A stretch of 64,000 nt of DNA from Microbacterium sp. Marseille-Q6648 (GCF_943181415.1 NZ_CALPBZ010000005.1:124001-188000); one strand, 5' to 3'. Positions 1 through 9,607 are shown, counted from the first letter of the stretch. The notes: generated by a model not told the origin, from the letters alone. A program made the numbers and translations.

Positions 1-1908
1 GTGCTCATCGCGCTGGGCGCGGGGACCGAACGGGGCCTGTCGACGTGGCCGGTCGCCGCCGCCGCATCGACGGCACTCGGCGCCGTCGTCGTCGGCGCGA
101 CCATGCTCGCGGTGCGGCGTCCGGCATCCACGATCCGCGCGCGCGGCGCCCGGGCAGCCACAGCCGCCTCGGTGGTGCTGCTGGGCACGGGGGTCGTCGT
201 GGTGCTGACCCAGCTCGGCACGGCGCTCACCCGCGGTGTCGATCCGATCGTCGTCGTCGCCCCGTCCGTCGTGCTGCTCGCCGCCGCGGTCACGTCCGTC
301 GCCGCGTTCGCGGGCCTCGCGGCCCTCGCAGACCGCTCCAGCGGGCTCGGTCCCGCCCTCGTGCCGTCGCTCCCGACACGACAGCTCGCCCGTCGCCTTC
401 CGGTCTACGCCGTCGTCGTGGCGCTGGTCGCGCTGACGGCGGCGCAGGCGGTCTTCGCTGCCGCCTACGACGGCACCTGGACCCGAACCGCCGAGGTCTC
501 GGCAGCCCTGCGCACCGGCGCCGACCTTCGCGCTGACCTGGCCGGCGATCCCGTCACGCCGCAGCTGGTCGCCGATACGGCAGAGGTGGCCGGCGTGGAC
601 GACGCCGCGGCCGCCCTCATCGCAGACGTCGAGTTCGGCGGGACCGAGGCCGGGATCGTCGCCCTGCCGGCGGCTGCGGCGGCGAGCGTGATCCCGCGCG
701 CGACCGGCCTGGACTCCCGCGCATTGACCGAGGCGCTGACCAGCCGCCCCGCAACGGTGACCATCGAGCCGCTGGCCATGGACGGCGACCGCGTGCGCCT
801 CGCGGCGACGCTGGACACCGAGCGCGTCGCCCTCGCTGAACGGGTGGGGCTCTCGATCGTCGTGCTCGATGCGCGGGGAACCCCTGCCACGATCCGGTTG
901 GATGCCCTGAGTCTCGATCGGGCCTCAGGCGCCGGGGGCGGCATCCGCATCGTCGCCGAAACCGACCTGCCGAGCGCGGCGGGTCCGTGGCGCCTGCTCG
1001 CCGTGACCGCCTCGCTGCGCGCGGGCGCGGGAACAGCCGCTGTCGAGATATCGCTGTCGCCCACGGGCTCGATACCGGCCGAGGGCACCGGCGTGCTCTC
1101 GGCCGACTCGGGCACGGTCGTGCTGTGGCGAGGCGAGCAGCCCGTCGAGGGGCCACCGCCGGTCGCAGCCGCGATGTCGGCTCCGCTCGCCGAACGCCTG
1201 GGCGCCGGCGTGGGCGACACCCTCGAGTTCCGTTATGCGGGTGCCGGGCGCCGCGGTGAGATCGTGGTCGCCGCCGTCGTGCCCGTGATTCCCGGTGCCG
1301 CCGAGCCGGACGCCGTCTTCGTGCCGCTCGAAGAGCTGACGCTGTCGATGCTGCAGCGCGGCACGACGATCATCGCCCCCGGCTCGGTGTGGGCCTCGGG
1401 AGCTCCCGATGCCGCAACGGCACTTCAATCGATGGTGGACGGCCAGGTCACCACAGCCCGGCCGGGCGTGGCGGCGACGGTCGCCGGGTCGCTCGTGGCG
1501 GGATGGTGGATCGCGACGGCCGCGGCACTCGTCCTCGCCGTGGTGGGGGTGATCGCCGCCCTGCAGACCCTGTCGACCGCACGCCGCGGCGAGGTCGCGG
1601 CGCTGCGCGCACTGGGGGTGCCCGCGCGCACCCAGGCGAACGCGCGGATGCTCGAACTGGCAGCCGTCGGGGCCGGTGCCCTCCTCCTCGGCGTCGGCAC
1701 CGGCGCGGTCGCCGCGGCGCTGACCGTGCCGCGTCTCGTCGACGCGGTCGCCGCGCAGGTCGGTGCGGCGACTCCGGCGATCGCCGGCATCCCCCTCGTC
1801 GCCGCTCTCGCGGCACTCGCCGTCGGACTGGGCGGCGCGGCCGTGTGGACCGCGCGAGACGTGCGACGCCTCGCGTCGCGGGCGACCGTCGGAGAGGACG
1901 CGCGATGA
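1..1908 (+). CDS. ABC transporter permease, FtsX/MacB type (5' end outside window)
   Basis: The reading frame is already open at base 1, so the N-terminus probably lies upstream; 635 residues are visible. Hydrophobic segments sit near residues 13-38, 51-75, 83-110 and 134-155, then a large extracytoplasmic region (about 155-495), then three more membrane segments near 499-521, 551-574 and 596-617. The last three, with the LSTARRGEVAALRALG stretch between them, are the FtsX-type permease domain of MacB/LolCE-like exporters. The stop overlaps the next permease start by ATGA, so the two are translationally coupled and likely form a heteromeric transmembrane unit with the two ATPases downstream. 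Substrate unknown: such systems export peptides, lipids or drugs, or act on the cell envelope. Confident on family, not on substrate. Confidence 0.85.
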   Translation: MLIALGAGTERGLSTWPVAAAASTALGAVVVGATMLAVRRPASTIRARGARAATAASVVLLGTGVVVVLTQLGTALTRGVDPIVVVAPSVVLLAAAVTSVAAFAGLAALADRSSGLGPALVPSLPTRQLARRLPVYAVVVALVALTAAQAVFAAAYDGTWTRTAEVSAALRTGADLRADLAGDPVTPQLVADTAEVAGVDDAAAALIADVEFGGTEAGIVALPAAAAASVIPRATGLDSRALTEALTSRPATVTIEPLAMDGDRVRLAATLDTERVALAERVGLSIVVLDARGTPATIRLDALSLDRASGAGGGIRIVAETDLPSAAGPWRLLAVTASLRAGAGTAAVEISLSPTGSIPAEGTGVLSADSGTVVLWRGEQPVEGPPPVAAAMSAPLAERLGAGVGDTLEFRYAGAGRRGEIVVAAVVPVIPGAAEPDAVFVPLEELTLSMLQRGTTIIAPGSVWASGAPDAATALQSMVDGQVTTARPGVAATVAGSLVAGWWIATAAALVLAVVGVIAALQTLSTARRGEVAALRALGVPARTQANARMLELAAVGAGALLLGVGTGAVAAALTVPRLVDAVAAQVGAATPAIAGIPLVAALAALAVGLGGAAVWTARDVRRLASRATVGEDAR

Positions 1909-4595
1909 GTCACCGCCTCTCGGTCGCCGCGATGCTGCGCCGGCACCTGCGCGCCGGGCTGCGCGGGGGCGTGGCGGTCTTCGCCCTGGTCCTCCTCGTC
2001 TCGAGCGTCGCGGCGGCCACTCCGGCTGCACTGTCGGCGCTCGGCGATGCCGCCCTGGACGACCGCCTCGCGGGACTGCCCGCCACCGTCCGCGATGTCG
2101 AGGCGACCGCGCCCGAGCCCCCGCAGCTGGACCCCGCAGCTGTCGGGGCGGACGAGGTGTGGGCGGGTTTCACCACGGCACTCGAACGGGTCCGCGAGGG
2201 CGCCGACGATCCGCTGCCCTCGCTGCTCGACCCGGCACGCGTCATCGTCCGCAGTGACGGGACTCCGCTGGGCGAGGGGCGGGCGCCCGACCTGCTGAGC
2301 CTCGCCGCCGACCCGCGCTTCGCCGAGGAGATCACGATCGCCGAGGGGAGGCTGCCCGCGCCCCTCGGCGGGGCGGTGGAGGCGGCATCCGGCTCGAGTC
2401 GGCTCGAGGTCGTGCTGTCGACGCGCGCCGCCGACGAGCTGCAGTGGGCGGTGGGCGAGGTGCGCGGTGTGCGCGTGTTCGTCGACGCCTTCGACATCGA
2501 GCTCGTCGGCGTCTTCGAACCGGCCGACCCGAACGGCGGTTACTGGCAGCACGTCCGGTCCGTCCTCGAGCCGAGCGTGTTCGACGACGGCAACGCCCCC
2601 CGGGTGGTCACCGCCACCGCCTTCGTCCACCCCGCACAGGCGGCGATGCTGGACATGTTCGGCAGGGCGACGACGACGACCTGGTACCCGCTGAGCACCC
2701 GTGCACTCGATTCCGGGAACGCTGACACAGCAGCGGCCGCGCTGCGCGGCTTCACCGCGGCCGCGCAGCCGCTCGGCGACCCGGCCGACGGCCCGGGCAT
2801 CCAGACCCTCCGCTTCGAGGCGCCGCTCGCGACCGAACTCGAGACGGCGACGGCGCAGCAGGGGGCGACCACCGCCGTCCTGGCGATGATGATCGCCGGC
2901 CCCGCGGGCGTGGCGGCCGCCGTGCTGCTCCTCGCGTGCCGGCTGATCGTCGAGCGGCGTCGCGCCGGCATCCGGCTGCTCTCGGCGCGCGGAGCCTCTC
3001 ACGCTCAGCTGCGTGCGCTGCTCGGAGCCGAGGGCCTGATGGTCGGCGCGCTGCCCGCCGTGATCGGCATCGGGCTGGTCGCCGCGGCCGACGCTCTGCG
3101 GGGCGGGACGGGACTGCCGCCCGCGAGCGTGGTGGCGGCGGGGATGCCGGGGCTCGCGGTGGTCCTCATCCTCGCGGTGCTGGCTCCGACAGCTGCTGAA
3201 CGGCGTACGCGCACCGACGTCGGGCGGGGCGCGCCCCGGCGACGGCTGATCGCCGAGGCCGTGGTCGTCATCCTGACCGTCGTCGCGGTCGTGCTGCTGT
3301 TCGTCCGCGGTCCGTCGTCGCAGCTCGACCCGCTGATCGCGGCGACCCCGCTGCTGCTGGCCCTCACCGCCTGCCTGATCACGTTGCGGCTGTATCCCCT
3401 GCCTCTGGGCGCGATTCTCGCGCGGGCGCGCAGCCGTTCGGGGTTCGTGGCCTTCCTGGGGGCCGCGCGCACACTCCGGGAACCGTCGATCGGCGTCACC
3501 CCGGTTCTCGCCCTGGTTGTCGGGATGTCGGTCGCGGTGTCATCCGGCGTGCTGCTCTCGACACTGCAGACGGGTATCGACGAGGCCGCGGGAGCGCGCG
3601 TGGGCGCCGACGCCCGCATCTCGGGCGACACCTTCACGCGAGACGACCTCGACCGGGTGCACGGCATCGATGGCGTCGCCGCCGCGACCGGGCTGTCGGG
3701 CTTCGAACCCGTGGAACTGCGCATCGACGGCGAGCGGCGCCCCGCCTTCGTGATCGTGGTCGAAGGCGAGCGGCTCCGCGAGGTGCAGGGGACGATCCCC
3801 GGGCTGCTGCCCGAAGGAGTCTCGGTCGTACCCGCGGGCGAATCGGTTCCGGTGGTGATCGGCGGCGCGACGGCCGAGCTGGTGGGCGACTCGGCAGACG
3901 TCCGGGTCGGGGATGTCGAGGTCGAGGTCGTCGGAGTCAGTCGAGGGCCGAATCCCGTGGGCGCGCGCGACAACTGGATCGTGCTCGACGAATCGGCGGC
4001 CGCAGAGGCGGCTGGCCGCGACCCGGTCGATCGCACCGTCCTCGTGCGGTTCGACGACGCGGCGACGCCGAGCGACGTCGTCGACCGACTGACGGAGACG
4101 CTCGGTGACGTCCGGGTCGACACGATCGAAGACCTGCGAGAGCAGGCGCGATCCGGCGTCGCCGTCGCGGGCATGCGATCCGCCCTGCTCGCCGCAACCG
4201 CCCTGGCCGCCCTGCTGTCGGCGGTCGCGATCGCCCTGACGATCATCCTGGCCTCGGGCGCGCGCCAGCGCGTGGTCGCGCTGCTGCGCACCCTCGGCGC
4301 GCCATCGCGCCGCGTCGCCCCCCTTCTGCTGTGGGAGATCGCGCCGCCTGCCGTGGCGGCCGTGGTCGGGGGCACCGTGTTCGGCCTGCTGATCCCCGTC
4401 GTCGTCCTGGCGGGGGTCGATCTGCGGCCATTCACCGGATCCACCGTGCAGCCCCTCTTCACCGCGGATGCCGCCACGCTCGCCGTCACGATCGGCGGGT
4501 TCGTCGCGATCGCACTGGTGTCCACCGCCGTCGCGGTCATCGCCGGCCGCCGCGTGGGGGCGGCATCCGCCCTGCGCCTGGTCGAGGAAGGATAG
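1905..4595 (+). CDS. ABC transporter permease with two FtsX-type domains
   Basis: The start ATG overlaps the preceding stop (ATGA); this gives an 896-residue protein beginning MSHRLSVAAML. One N-terminal membrane anchor (about residues 19-40) is followed by an extracytoplasmic region, a first permease block near 320-470, and a second extracytoplasmic region and membrane block whose final four helices lie in the last 200 residues. The motif RQRVVALLRTLGAPSRR near residue 787 is the cytoplasmic coupling segment typical of FtsX domains. It would pair with the upstream permease and the two ATPases that follow after a 5-base gap. Role: envelope-associated ABC export or mechanotransmission. The substrate cannot be read from the sequence. 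Confidence 0.87.
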   Translation: MSHRLSVAAMLRRHLRAGLRGGVAVFALVLLVSSVAAATPAALSALGDAALDDRLAGLPATVRDVEATAPEPPQLDPAAVGADEVWAGFTTALERVREGADDPLPSLLDPARVIVRSDGTPLGEGRAPDLLSLAADPRFAEEITIAEGRLPAPLGGAVEAASGSSRLEVVLSTRAADELQWAVGEVRGVRVFVDAFDIELVGVFEPADPNGGYWQHVRSVLEPSVFDDGNAPRVVTATAFVHPAQAAMLDMFGRATTTTWYPLSTRALDSGNADTAAAALRGFTAAAQPLGDPADGPGIQTLRFEAPLATELETATAQQGATTAVLAMMIAGPAGVAAAVLLLACRLIVERRRAGIRLLSARGASHAQLRALLGAEGLMVGALPAVIGIGLVAAADALRGGTGLPPASVVAAGMPGLAVVLILAVLAPTAAERRTRTDVGRGAPRRRLIAEAVVVILTVVAVVLLFVRGPSSQLDPLIAATPLLLALTACLITLRLYPLPLGAILARARSRSGFVAFLGAARTLREPSIGVTPVLALVVGMSVAVSSGVLLSTLQTGIDEAAGARVGADARISGDTFTRDDLDRVHGIDGVAAATGLSGFEPVELRIDGERRPAFVIVVEGERLREVQGTIPGLLPEGVSVVPAGESVPVVIGGATAELVGDSADVRVGDVEVEVVGVSRGPNPVGARDNWIVLDESAAAEAAGRDPVDRTVLVRFDDAATPSDVVDRLTETLGDVRVDTIEDLREQARSGVAVAGMRSALLAATALAALLSAVAIALTIILASGARQRVVALLRTLGAPSRRVAPLLLWEIAPPAVAAVVGGTVFGLLIPVVVLAGVDLRPFTGSTVQPLFTADAATLAVTIGGFVAIALVSTAVAVIAGRRVGAASALRLVEEG

Positions 4596-4600
4596 TCATC

Positions 4601-5536
4601 ATGCCCATGGAGGATCCGAGCGCCGACATCCTGTGCGTCGACCTGGTGCGCATCTTCACGGCCCAGGGCGTCGAGGTGCAGGCGCTGCAGGGACTGAACC
4701 TGCGCATCGGGCGGGGCGAGCTCGTCGCGGTCGTCGGCGCATCCGGGTCGGGGAAGTCCACGCTCCTGTCGATCCTGTCGAGTCTGGACCGGCCGACCGC
4801 GGGGGCGGCGTGGGTGGCGGGACACGACCTGTTGACCATGAAGGAGAAGGAGCGCGTGGAGTTCCGTCGGGCGAGCGTCGGATTCGTCTGGCAGCAGACG
4901 TCGCGGAACCTGCTGCCCTACCTCACCGCCGCCGAGAACGTCGGCGCCGCGCTCGCCGTGGCCGGACGGGTCCGGGGCGCGTCGGCGCGGCGCACCCGCG
5001 TCGCCGAGCTGCTGGATCTGCTCGAGGTCACGCACTGCGCCGATCGATCGCCCGCCGCGATGTCGGGCGGCGAGCAGCAGCGGGTCGCGATCGCCGTCGG
5101 GATCGCGAACGAACCCCGCGTGCTGCTGGCCGACGAGCCCACCGGCGAACTCGACGACGTCACCAGCGCCCACGTTCTCGAGGCCATGCGCGCGGTGAAC
5201 CACGAGCTCGGGGTGACGACCCTGATCGTCACGCACGACCCGGGGGTCTCCGAGCACGTGGCTCGCACCGTGCAGATGCGGGACGGGCGCACCTCGACCG
5301 AGGTCCTGCGGTCGACGCAGCGCGACGAGCACGGCACCGAGCGGCACGTTGCCGAGGAGTACGCGGTGCTCGACAGGGTGGGACGCCTGCAGCTGCCCGA
5401 CGAGTTCGTCGCGACGCTCGGCTTGAGCGAGCGGGTGCGACTGGCCCTCGAACCCGATCACGTCGGCGTCTGGCCCGGGCGGGAGAACCGCGGCGGTGCT
5501 TCCGCCGCCGACGACGCAGAGGAGGACGGGCGATGA
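4601..5536 (+). CDS. ABC transporter ATP-binding protein (LolD/MacB type) with AbrB-like C-terminal tail
   Basis: 311 residues; ATG at 4601 preceded by GGAAGG about nine bases upstream. Walker A GASGSGKST at residues 46-54, Q-loop in FVWQQTSRN, signature MSGGEQQRVAIA, Walker B VLLADEPTGELDD and H-loop LIVTHD are all intact. The family normally ends near residue 230, but here about 80 extra residues follow. Part of that tail, DRVGRLQLPDEFVATLGLSE followed by RVRLALEPDH, has the GR-x-x-LP...LGL...V-x-L pattern of SpoVT/AbrB swapped-hairpin domains. I infer an AbrB-like module that could mediate oligomerisation or regulation. It energises the two FtsX permeases upstream and overlaps the next ATPase gene by ATGA. 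Confidence 0.88.
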   Translation: MPMEDPSADILCVDLVRIFTAQGVEVQALQGLNLRIGRGELVAVVGASGSGKSTLLSILSSLDRPTAGAAWVAGHDLLTMKEKERVEFRRASVGFVWQQTSRNLLPYLTAAENVGAALAVAGRVRGASARRTRVAELLDLLEVTHCADRSPAAMSGGEQQRVAIAVGIANEPRVLLADEPTGELDDVTSAHVLEAMRAVNHELGVTTLIVTHDPGVSEHVARTVQMRDGRTSTEVLRSTQRDEHGTERHVAEEYAVLDRVGRLQLPDEFVATLGLSERVRLALEPDHVGVWPGRENRGGASAADDAEEDGR

Positions 5537-6228
5537 CCCCGGCCATCCGCGCCGAGCGCGTCAGCCGCACCTTCCCGTCGCCTGCGGGCGACGTCCACGC
5601 GTGCGTCGACGTCGACCTGACGGTCGCCCCCGGCGAGCTGCTGGTGGTGCGCGGAGCCTCGGGGGCGGGAAAGACCACGCTGCTCAACCTGCTGGGCGGC
5701 CTCGACCGCCCGACCGGCGGACGGGTATGGGTGGGCGAGGTCGAGACCACGGCGCTGGACGAAGACGCCTTGGCGCGGATGCGGCGCGAACACGTCGGAT
5801 TCGTCTTCCAGTCCTTCGGGCTGCTGCCTGTGCTGACCGCGTCCGAGAATGTGGAGCTGCCGCTGCGCATCGCACGCATCGACCCTCGGGAACGGGACGC
5901 GCGCGTGGCGGAGGCGCTGGACCTGGTCGGCCTCGGGGCGCACGCCGCGCAGCGACCGGGCGAGCTGTCGGGCGGTCAGCAGCAGCGGGTCGGCATCGCG
6001 CGGGCGGTGGTCGCCCGCCCGCGCGTTCTGCTCGCGGACGAGCCGACCGGTCAGCTCGACTCGCGGACGGCCGCCTCGATCATGGACGTCATCGAAGATC
6101 TGGTGCGCACGCAGGGCCTCGCGGCCGTCGTCACCACCCACGATCCCCTGCTGGCGGCCCGCGCCGATCGCGTCATCGAGCTGCACGACGGACGCGTGAC
6201 GAGCTCGAGCGGCGGCGGCACCGCGTAG
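5533..6228 (+). CDS. ABC transporter ATP-binding protein (LolD/MacB type)
   Basis: 231 residues, the usual length for a stand-alone LolD/MacB-type ATPase, starting at the ATG inside the ATGA overlap with the preceding ATPase. Walker A GASGAGKTT at 41-49, signature LSGGQQQRVGIA, Walker B VLLADEPTGQLD and the H-loop VVTTHD are present, so it should hydrolyse ATP. It is the last gene of the four-gene permease-permease-ATPase-ATPase operon and probably forms a heterodimer with the larger ATPase. The next gene is convergent, with only three bases between stops. Confidence 0.9.
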   Translation: MTPAIRAERVSRTFPSPAGDVHACVDVDLTVAPGELLVVRGASGAGKTTLLNLLGGLDRPTGGRVWVGEVETTALDEDALARMRREHVGFVFQSFGLLPVLTASENVELPLRIARIDPRERDARVAEALDLVGLGAHAAQRPGELSGGQQQRVGIARAVVARPRVLLADEPTGQLDSRTAASIMDVIEDLVRTQGLAAVVTTHDPLLAARADRVIELHDGRVTSSSGGGTA

Positions 6229-6231
6229 TCG

Positions 6232-6771
6232 TCACCCGATGCGCTGCTCGTGGATCTCGGACTCCAGCGTCGCGCCGTTGAGCTCGAGGTAGATCCGCTG
6301 CTCGGTGACCGAGAGGGTCAGCGCGTTGCGCCGCTCCAGTCGCGCGGCGACGGCGTCGACGAATCCCGGGTCGAAGCTCCGCAGGACGATCTCGTCGCCG
6401 CGGTGGATGCGTTTGCCCGCCCACGGACCGCGAACCTTCTCGGGGTCGCGGTGGGTGTAGACGACGACGCGCTCGGCGAGCCTGCTGCCGTGGTGCAGCC
6501 GCTCGGCATCCGGAGCGCCGATCTCGATCCACGTGAGCAGCCGCCCCGTGAGATCGCGCACCACCACCGCGGGCTCCTCGGTCGACGAGATGCCCTCGCT
6601 GAACGCGATGCCCTCGGTGTACTCGAGCCCGTAGGCGAGCACGCGCGTCACCATGTAGGCGTCCGTCTCGGACGGGTGCCTGGCGACCCGCAGGGCGAGA
6701 TCGTCGTACACACCGCGGTCGACGTCCGCCAGCTGGACCGTGAAGGTGTACATCGTCGAACCGAGGGCCAT
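6232..6771 (-). CDS. yaeQ: YaeQ family protein
   Basis: 179 residues. The N-terminal MALGSTMYTFTVQLADVDRG and the following ARHPSETDAYMVTRVLAYGL match the YaeQ family, whose fold is a variant of the PD-(D/E)XK nuclease fold. Conserved acidic residues (SETDA, WIEIG) are retained. The family is widespread, about 180 residues long, and its biochemical role is not settled; E. coli YaeQ was once linked to RfaH-type function. It lies 28 bases after the P-type ATPase on the same strand, but that gap holds a TAGGCT -10-like hexamer eight bases before the ATG, so it may have its own short-leader promoter. Confidence 0.9.
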   Translation of the reverse strand: MALGSTMYTFTVQLADVDRGVYDDLALRVARHPSETDAYMVTRVLAYGLEYTEGIAFSEGISSTEEPAVVVRDLTGRLLTWIEIGAPDAERLHHGSRLAERVVVYTHRDPEKVRGPWAGKRIHRGDEIVLRSFDPGFVDAVAARLERRNALTLSVTEQRIYLELNGATLESEIHEQRIG

Positions 6772-6799
6772 AGCGATCGAGCCTACGCGGCGGTTCCGT

Positions 6800-9526
6800 T
6801 CACGACCGTCGCCCCGGCATCCGGCGTGCGATCAGCTTGCGCAGCTCGTCGAGCCACAGCACGGACGAGGCGACGGCGATCGCGATCGCCCAGTCGACGA
6901 GGCCGAGGGCGGTGGTGTCGAAGAACGCCTGAAGGAACGGGGTGTAGACCAGCGCGACCTGCAGCGCGACAACGACGCCCAGCGAGATCCACGACGCGCG
7001 GTTGCGCAGCAGCCTCGCCGTGAAGATGGTGGCCGCCCCGGCCCGAACGTTCAGCAGGTTGAACACCTGGAAGAACACGAAGGTCGTGAAGGCGAGCGTG
7101 AGGGTCTCGTCCGACGGTTCGGCGATGCCGCCGTCGCCGTGCAGCAGCAGCACCGCGAGTGTCCCCGCGGCCATGACGACCGCGCGGAAGACGATGCGAA
7201 GCCCCCGGGCGAGGGTGAGGAGGGGCTCGTCGACCGCGCGGGGCCGGCGCGTCATGATGTCGTCGGCGGGCCGTTCGACCGCGAGCGAGAGGGCGGGCGG
7301 GCCGTCCATCACCAGGTTCACGAGCAGGATCTGAATCGCGGTGAAGGGGGCTCCCCCCGCGATGCCGAAGATGCCGGCGGCGAGGAAGACCAGGAGGAAT
7401 CCCCACGACGTCGTCAGCTGGAAGGTGAGGAAGCGCACGATGTTGTCGTAGATGCCGCGCCCCTCGCGCACCGCGCGGATGATCGTCGCGAAGTCGTCGT
7501 TGCGCAGCACCATCGCCGCGGCGCTCTTGGCCACGTCCGTGCCGGTGCGTCCCATGGCCACGCCGATGTCGGCCTGCTTGAGCGCGGGAGCGTCGTTCAC
7601 CCCGTCGCCGGTCATCGCCACGATGTGACCGCCGCGCTGGAACGCTTCGACGACCCGGATCTTGTGCGCCGGCGACACGCGCGCGAGGACGCCGATGTCG
7701 CGCACCTCGCGCGTCAGCTCGGCGTCGTCGAGATCCTGGATGTCGGCGCCGGAGGCCGCCCGCCCGGTCACCCCGAGCTGCTCGGCGATCGCGGCGGCCG
7801 TGGTGATGTGGTCGCCGGTGATGACCTGCACGCCGATGCCGGCGCCGCGGGCGGCGTCGATGGCGTCCCGCGCGTCCGGCCGTGGCGGGTCGACGATGGC
7901 GATCAGCGCCAGGAGCTCCAGCGGCGGCAGGGCATCGAGCAGCGCGGCGGGGTCGGTGTCGCCCGGCACCGCGTCCAGGGTCGCGCGGGCGACCGCGAGG
8001 GTGCGCAGCCCCTTCTCCGCGTAGCCGACGGTGCGCTCGTGCAGGTCGTCGTAGGCGTCGGCCAGCCGGATGCGTGCGCCCTCGCGGCCGGCGACGGTCT
8101 CGGCGTGCTCGAAGACGACGCCGGGCGCCCCCTTCACGAACACATCGACCCGCCCGTCGTCACGCTCGTGATACGTGCCCATGAGCTTGTAGGAGGAGTC
8201 GAACGGAAGCTCCGCCACGCGCGGACGACCTCGACGCGCAGCATCCGGATCGACGCCGAGCTTGCGGGCGAGCACGATCAGCGCACCCTCGGTCGGATCC
8301 CCCACGAGCTCGCCGTCGCGCACGGTCGCATCGGAGCACAGCACCATCGCCTCGGCGGCGGCGCGCAGCAGCTCGGCCGGCGCGTCCGCGTCCTCGTCGG
8401 AGGCCTCGACAGCGCCGTCGGTGGCGTAGCCCTCGCCGTCGATCGTGAACTCGAGGGCGGCGACCACGAGACGTCGCGCGGTCATCTCGTTGAAGGTCAG
8501 GGTGCCGGTCTTGTCGGTGCAGATCTGCGTGGTGCTGCCGAGGGTCTCGACCGCCGACAGCCGCTTGAGGATCGCGCCGTGTCGGGCAAGGCGGGTCGCA
8601 CCGATCGCGAGGGTGAAGGCCACCACCGCTGTCACCCCCTCGGGGATGGTCGCGACCGCGAGCGATACCGAGGTCAGGATCAGGTCGACCAGCTCCGTGC
8701 CGCGAACCAGCCCGATCACGAAGACCACCGCGATCACGCCGAGGGCCAGGAGCGTCAAGACGGTCGCGAGCTGGTCGATGCGACGCTGCAACGGCGTCTT
8801 CTCGACGCCCGCCGAACCGATCATCTCGGCGATGCGGCCGATCTCGGTGCGCATGCCCGTGGCGGTCACGACCATCACCCCGCGGCCGCGACTGATCGTG
8901 GTCGAGCGGAAGAGGACGTTCCCGCGGTCGCCGAGCGCGGCATCGGGGGCGACCTCGACGTCGGCGTCCTTGCCCACCGGCGCCGATTCGCCGGTGAGCG
9001 CCGCCTCCTGCACCTCGAGCGCGGCCGTCTCGATGAGGCGCCCGTCGGCGGGCACGACCTCGCCCGCCTCGACGTGCACGATGTCGCCCGGCACGATCTC
9101 ATCGTCGGGCAGCTCGCGGATGCGGCCGTCGCGCACGACGCGGGACGTGGCGGTCTCGTCGTCGTCGAGCGCGGCGAGGTTCACCTCGGCCTGGCGCTCC
9201 TGCCAGACGTTGAGGATCGCGTTGGCGAGTACCACGACGAGGATCGCGATCGGCGTCTCCCACTCGCGCGCGACGACCGCGCTGACCACGGCCGCGACCA
9301 GCAGGACGATGATCATGCGGTCCTTGAACGAGCGCAGGAACTTGCGCCACAGTGGGTCGGGCGCCTTCTCGTCCAGGGCGTTCGGGCCGACCTGCGCGCG
9401 CCGCGCGCGCGCCTGCTCCTCGGTCAGCCCCTCGACGGTCGCGTCGAGATCGGCGAGCGCCTGCTCCGCCGTCATCGCATGCGCGTCGGGCGCGTCGGCG
9501 GGCATCGCGGTGGGGGTGTGGCTCAT
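6800..9526 (-). CDS. cation-translocating P-type ATPase (P2 type)
   Basis: 908 residues; ATG at 9526 with GGGAG five bases upstream. Order: N-terminal cation-ATPase domain with LTEEQARARRAQVGPNAL, actuator domain with TGES, phosphorylation motif CTDKTGTLT with the phospho-aspartate at residue 338, nucleotide-binding domain, hinge MTGDGVNDAPALKQADIG, and ten predicted membrane helices. This is the Ca2+/Na+/K+ P2 class. Two transport-site motifs deviate from Ca2+ pumps: helix 4 reads IPEGVTAVVA instead of PEGLPA, and helix 6 reads NLVMDGPPAL where Ca2+ pumps have N-x-x-T-D. The transported ion is therefore uncertain. It acts in the cytoplasmic membrane. No adjacent regulator or subunit gives a clue to substrate. 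Confidence 0.9.
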   Translation of the reverse strand: MSHTPTAMPADAPDAHAMTAEQALADLDATVEGLTEEQARARRAQVGPNALDEKAPDPLWRKFLRSFKDRMIIVLLVAAVVSAVVAREWETPIAILVVVLANAILNVWQERQAEVNLAALDDDETATSRVVRDGRIRELPDDEIVPGDIVHVEAGEVVPADGRLIETAALEVQEAALTGESAPVGKDADVEVAPDAALGDRGNVLFRSTTISRGRGVMVVTATGMRTEIGRIAEMIGSAGVEKTPLQRRIDQLATVLTLLALGVIAVVFVIGLVRGTELVDLILTSVSLAVATIPEGVTAVVAFTLAIGATRLARHGAILKRLSAVETLGSTTQICTDKTGTLTFNEMTARRLVVAALEFTIDGEGYATDGAVEASDEDADAPAELLRAAAEAMVLCSDATVRDGELVGDPTEGALIVLARKLGVDPDAARRGRPRVAELPFDSSYKLMGTYHERDDGRVDVFVKGAPGVVFEHAETVAGREGARIRLADAYDDLHERTVGYAEKGLRTLAVARATLDAVPGDTDPAALLDALPPLELLALIAIVDPPRPDARDAIDAARGAGIGVQVITGDHITTAAAIAEQLGVTGRAASGADIQDLDDAELTREVRDIGVLARVSPAHKIRVVEAFQRGGHIVAMTGDGVNDAPALKQADIGVAMGRTGTDVAKSAAAMVLRNDDFATIIRAVREGRGIYDNIVRFLTFQLTTSWGFLLVFLAAGIFGIAGGAPFTAIQILLVNLVMDGPPALSLAVERPADDIMTRRPRAVDEPLLTLARGLRIVFRAVVMAAGTLAVLLLHGDGGIAEPSDETLTLAFTTFVFFQVFNLLNVRAGAATIFTARLLRNRASWISLGVVVALQVALVYTPFLQAFFDTTALGLVDWAIAIAVASSVLWLDELRKLIARRMPGRRS

Positions 9527-9595
9527 CGAGGCTCCCGTCTGGCCGGCTGAGTCCCACGCTAGCCAGATCCGCGGGTGTGCGGTGTCACCGCGGCG

Positions 9596-9601
9596 TAGCC
9601 T
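9596..9601 (+). promoter_or_regulatory. -10 hexamer for a leaderless transcript
   Basis: TAGCCT fits the actinobacterial TANNNT -10 element and lies six bases before the ATG at 9608, placing the transcription start on the start codon. No ribosome-binding site is visible there. No clear -35 is seen. Confidence 0.4.
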
Positions 9602-9607
9602 GCCCGC

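Noticed and set aside
3005-5461. Long open frame on the minus strand opposite the ABC genes
   Set aside because: High-GC shadow: low-complexity Arg/Ser/Pro protein with no family pattern, opposite genes with clear motifs.
6740-9550. 936-codon open frame on the plus strand opposite the P-type ATPase
   Set aside because: Reads as His/Arg/Asp/Gly-rich noise antisense to an intact ATPase; no start signal or motif.
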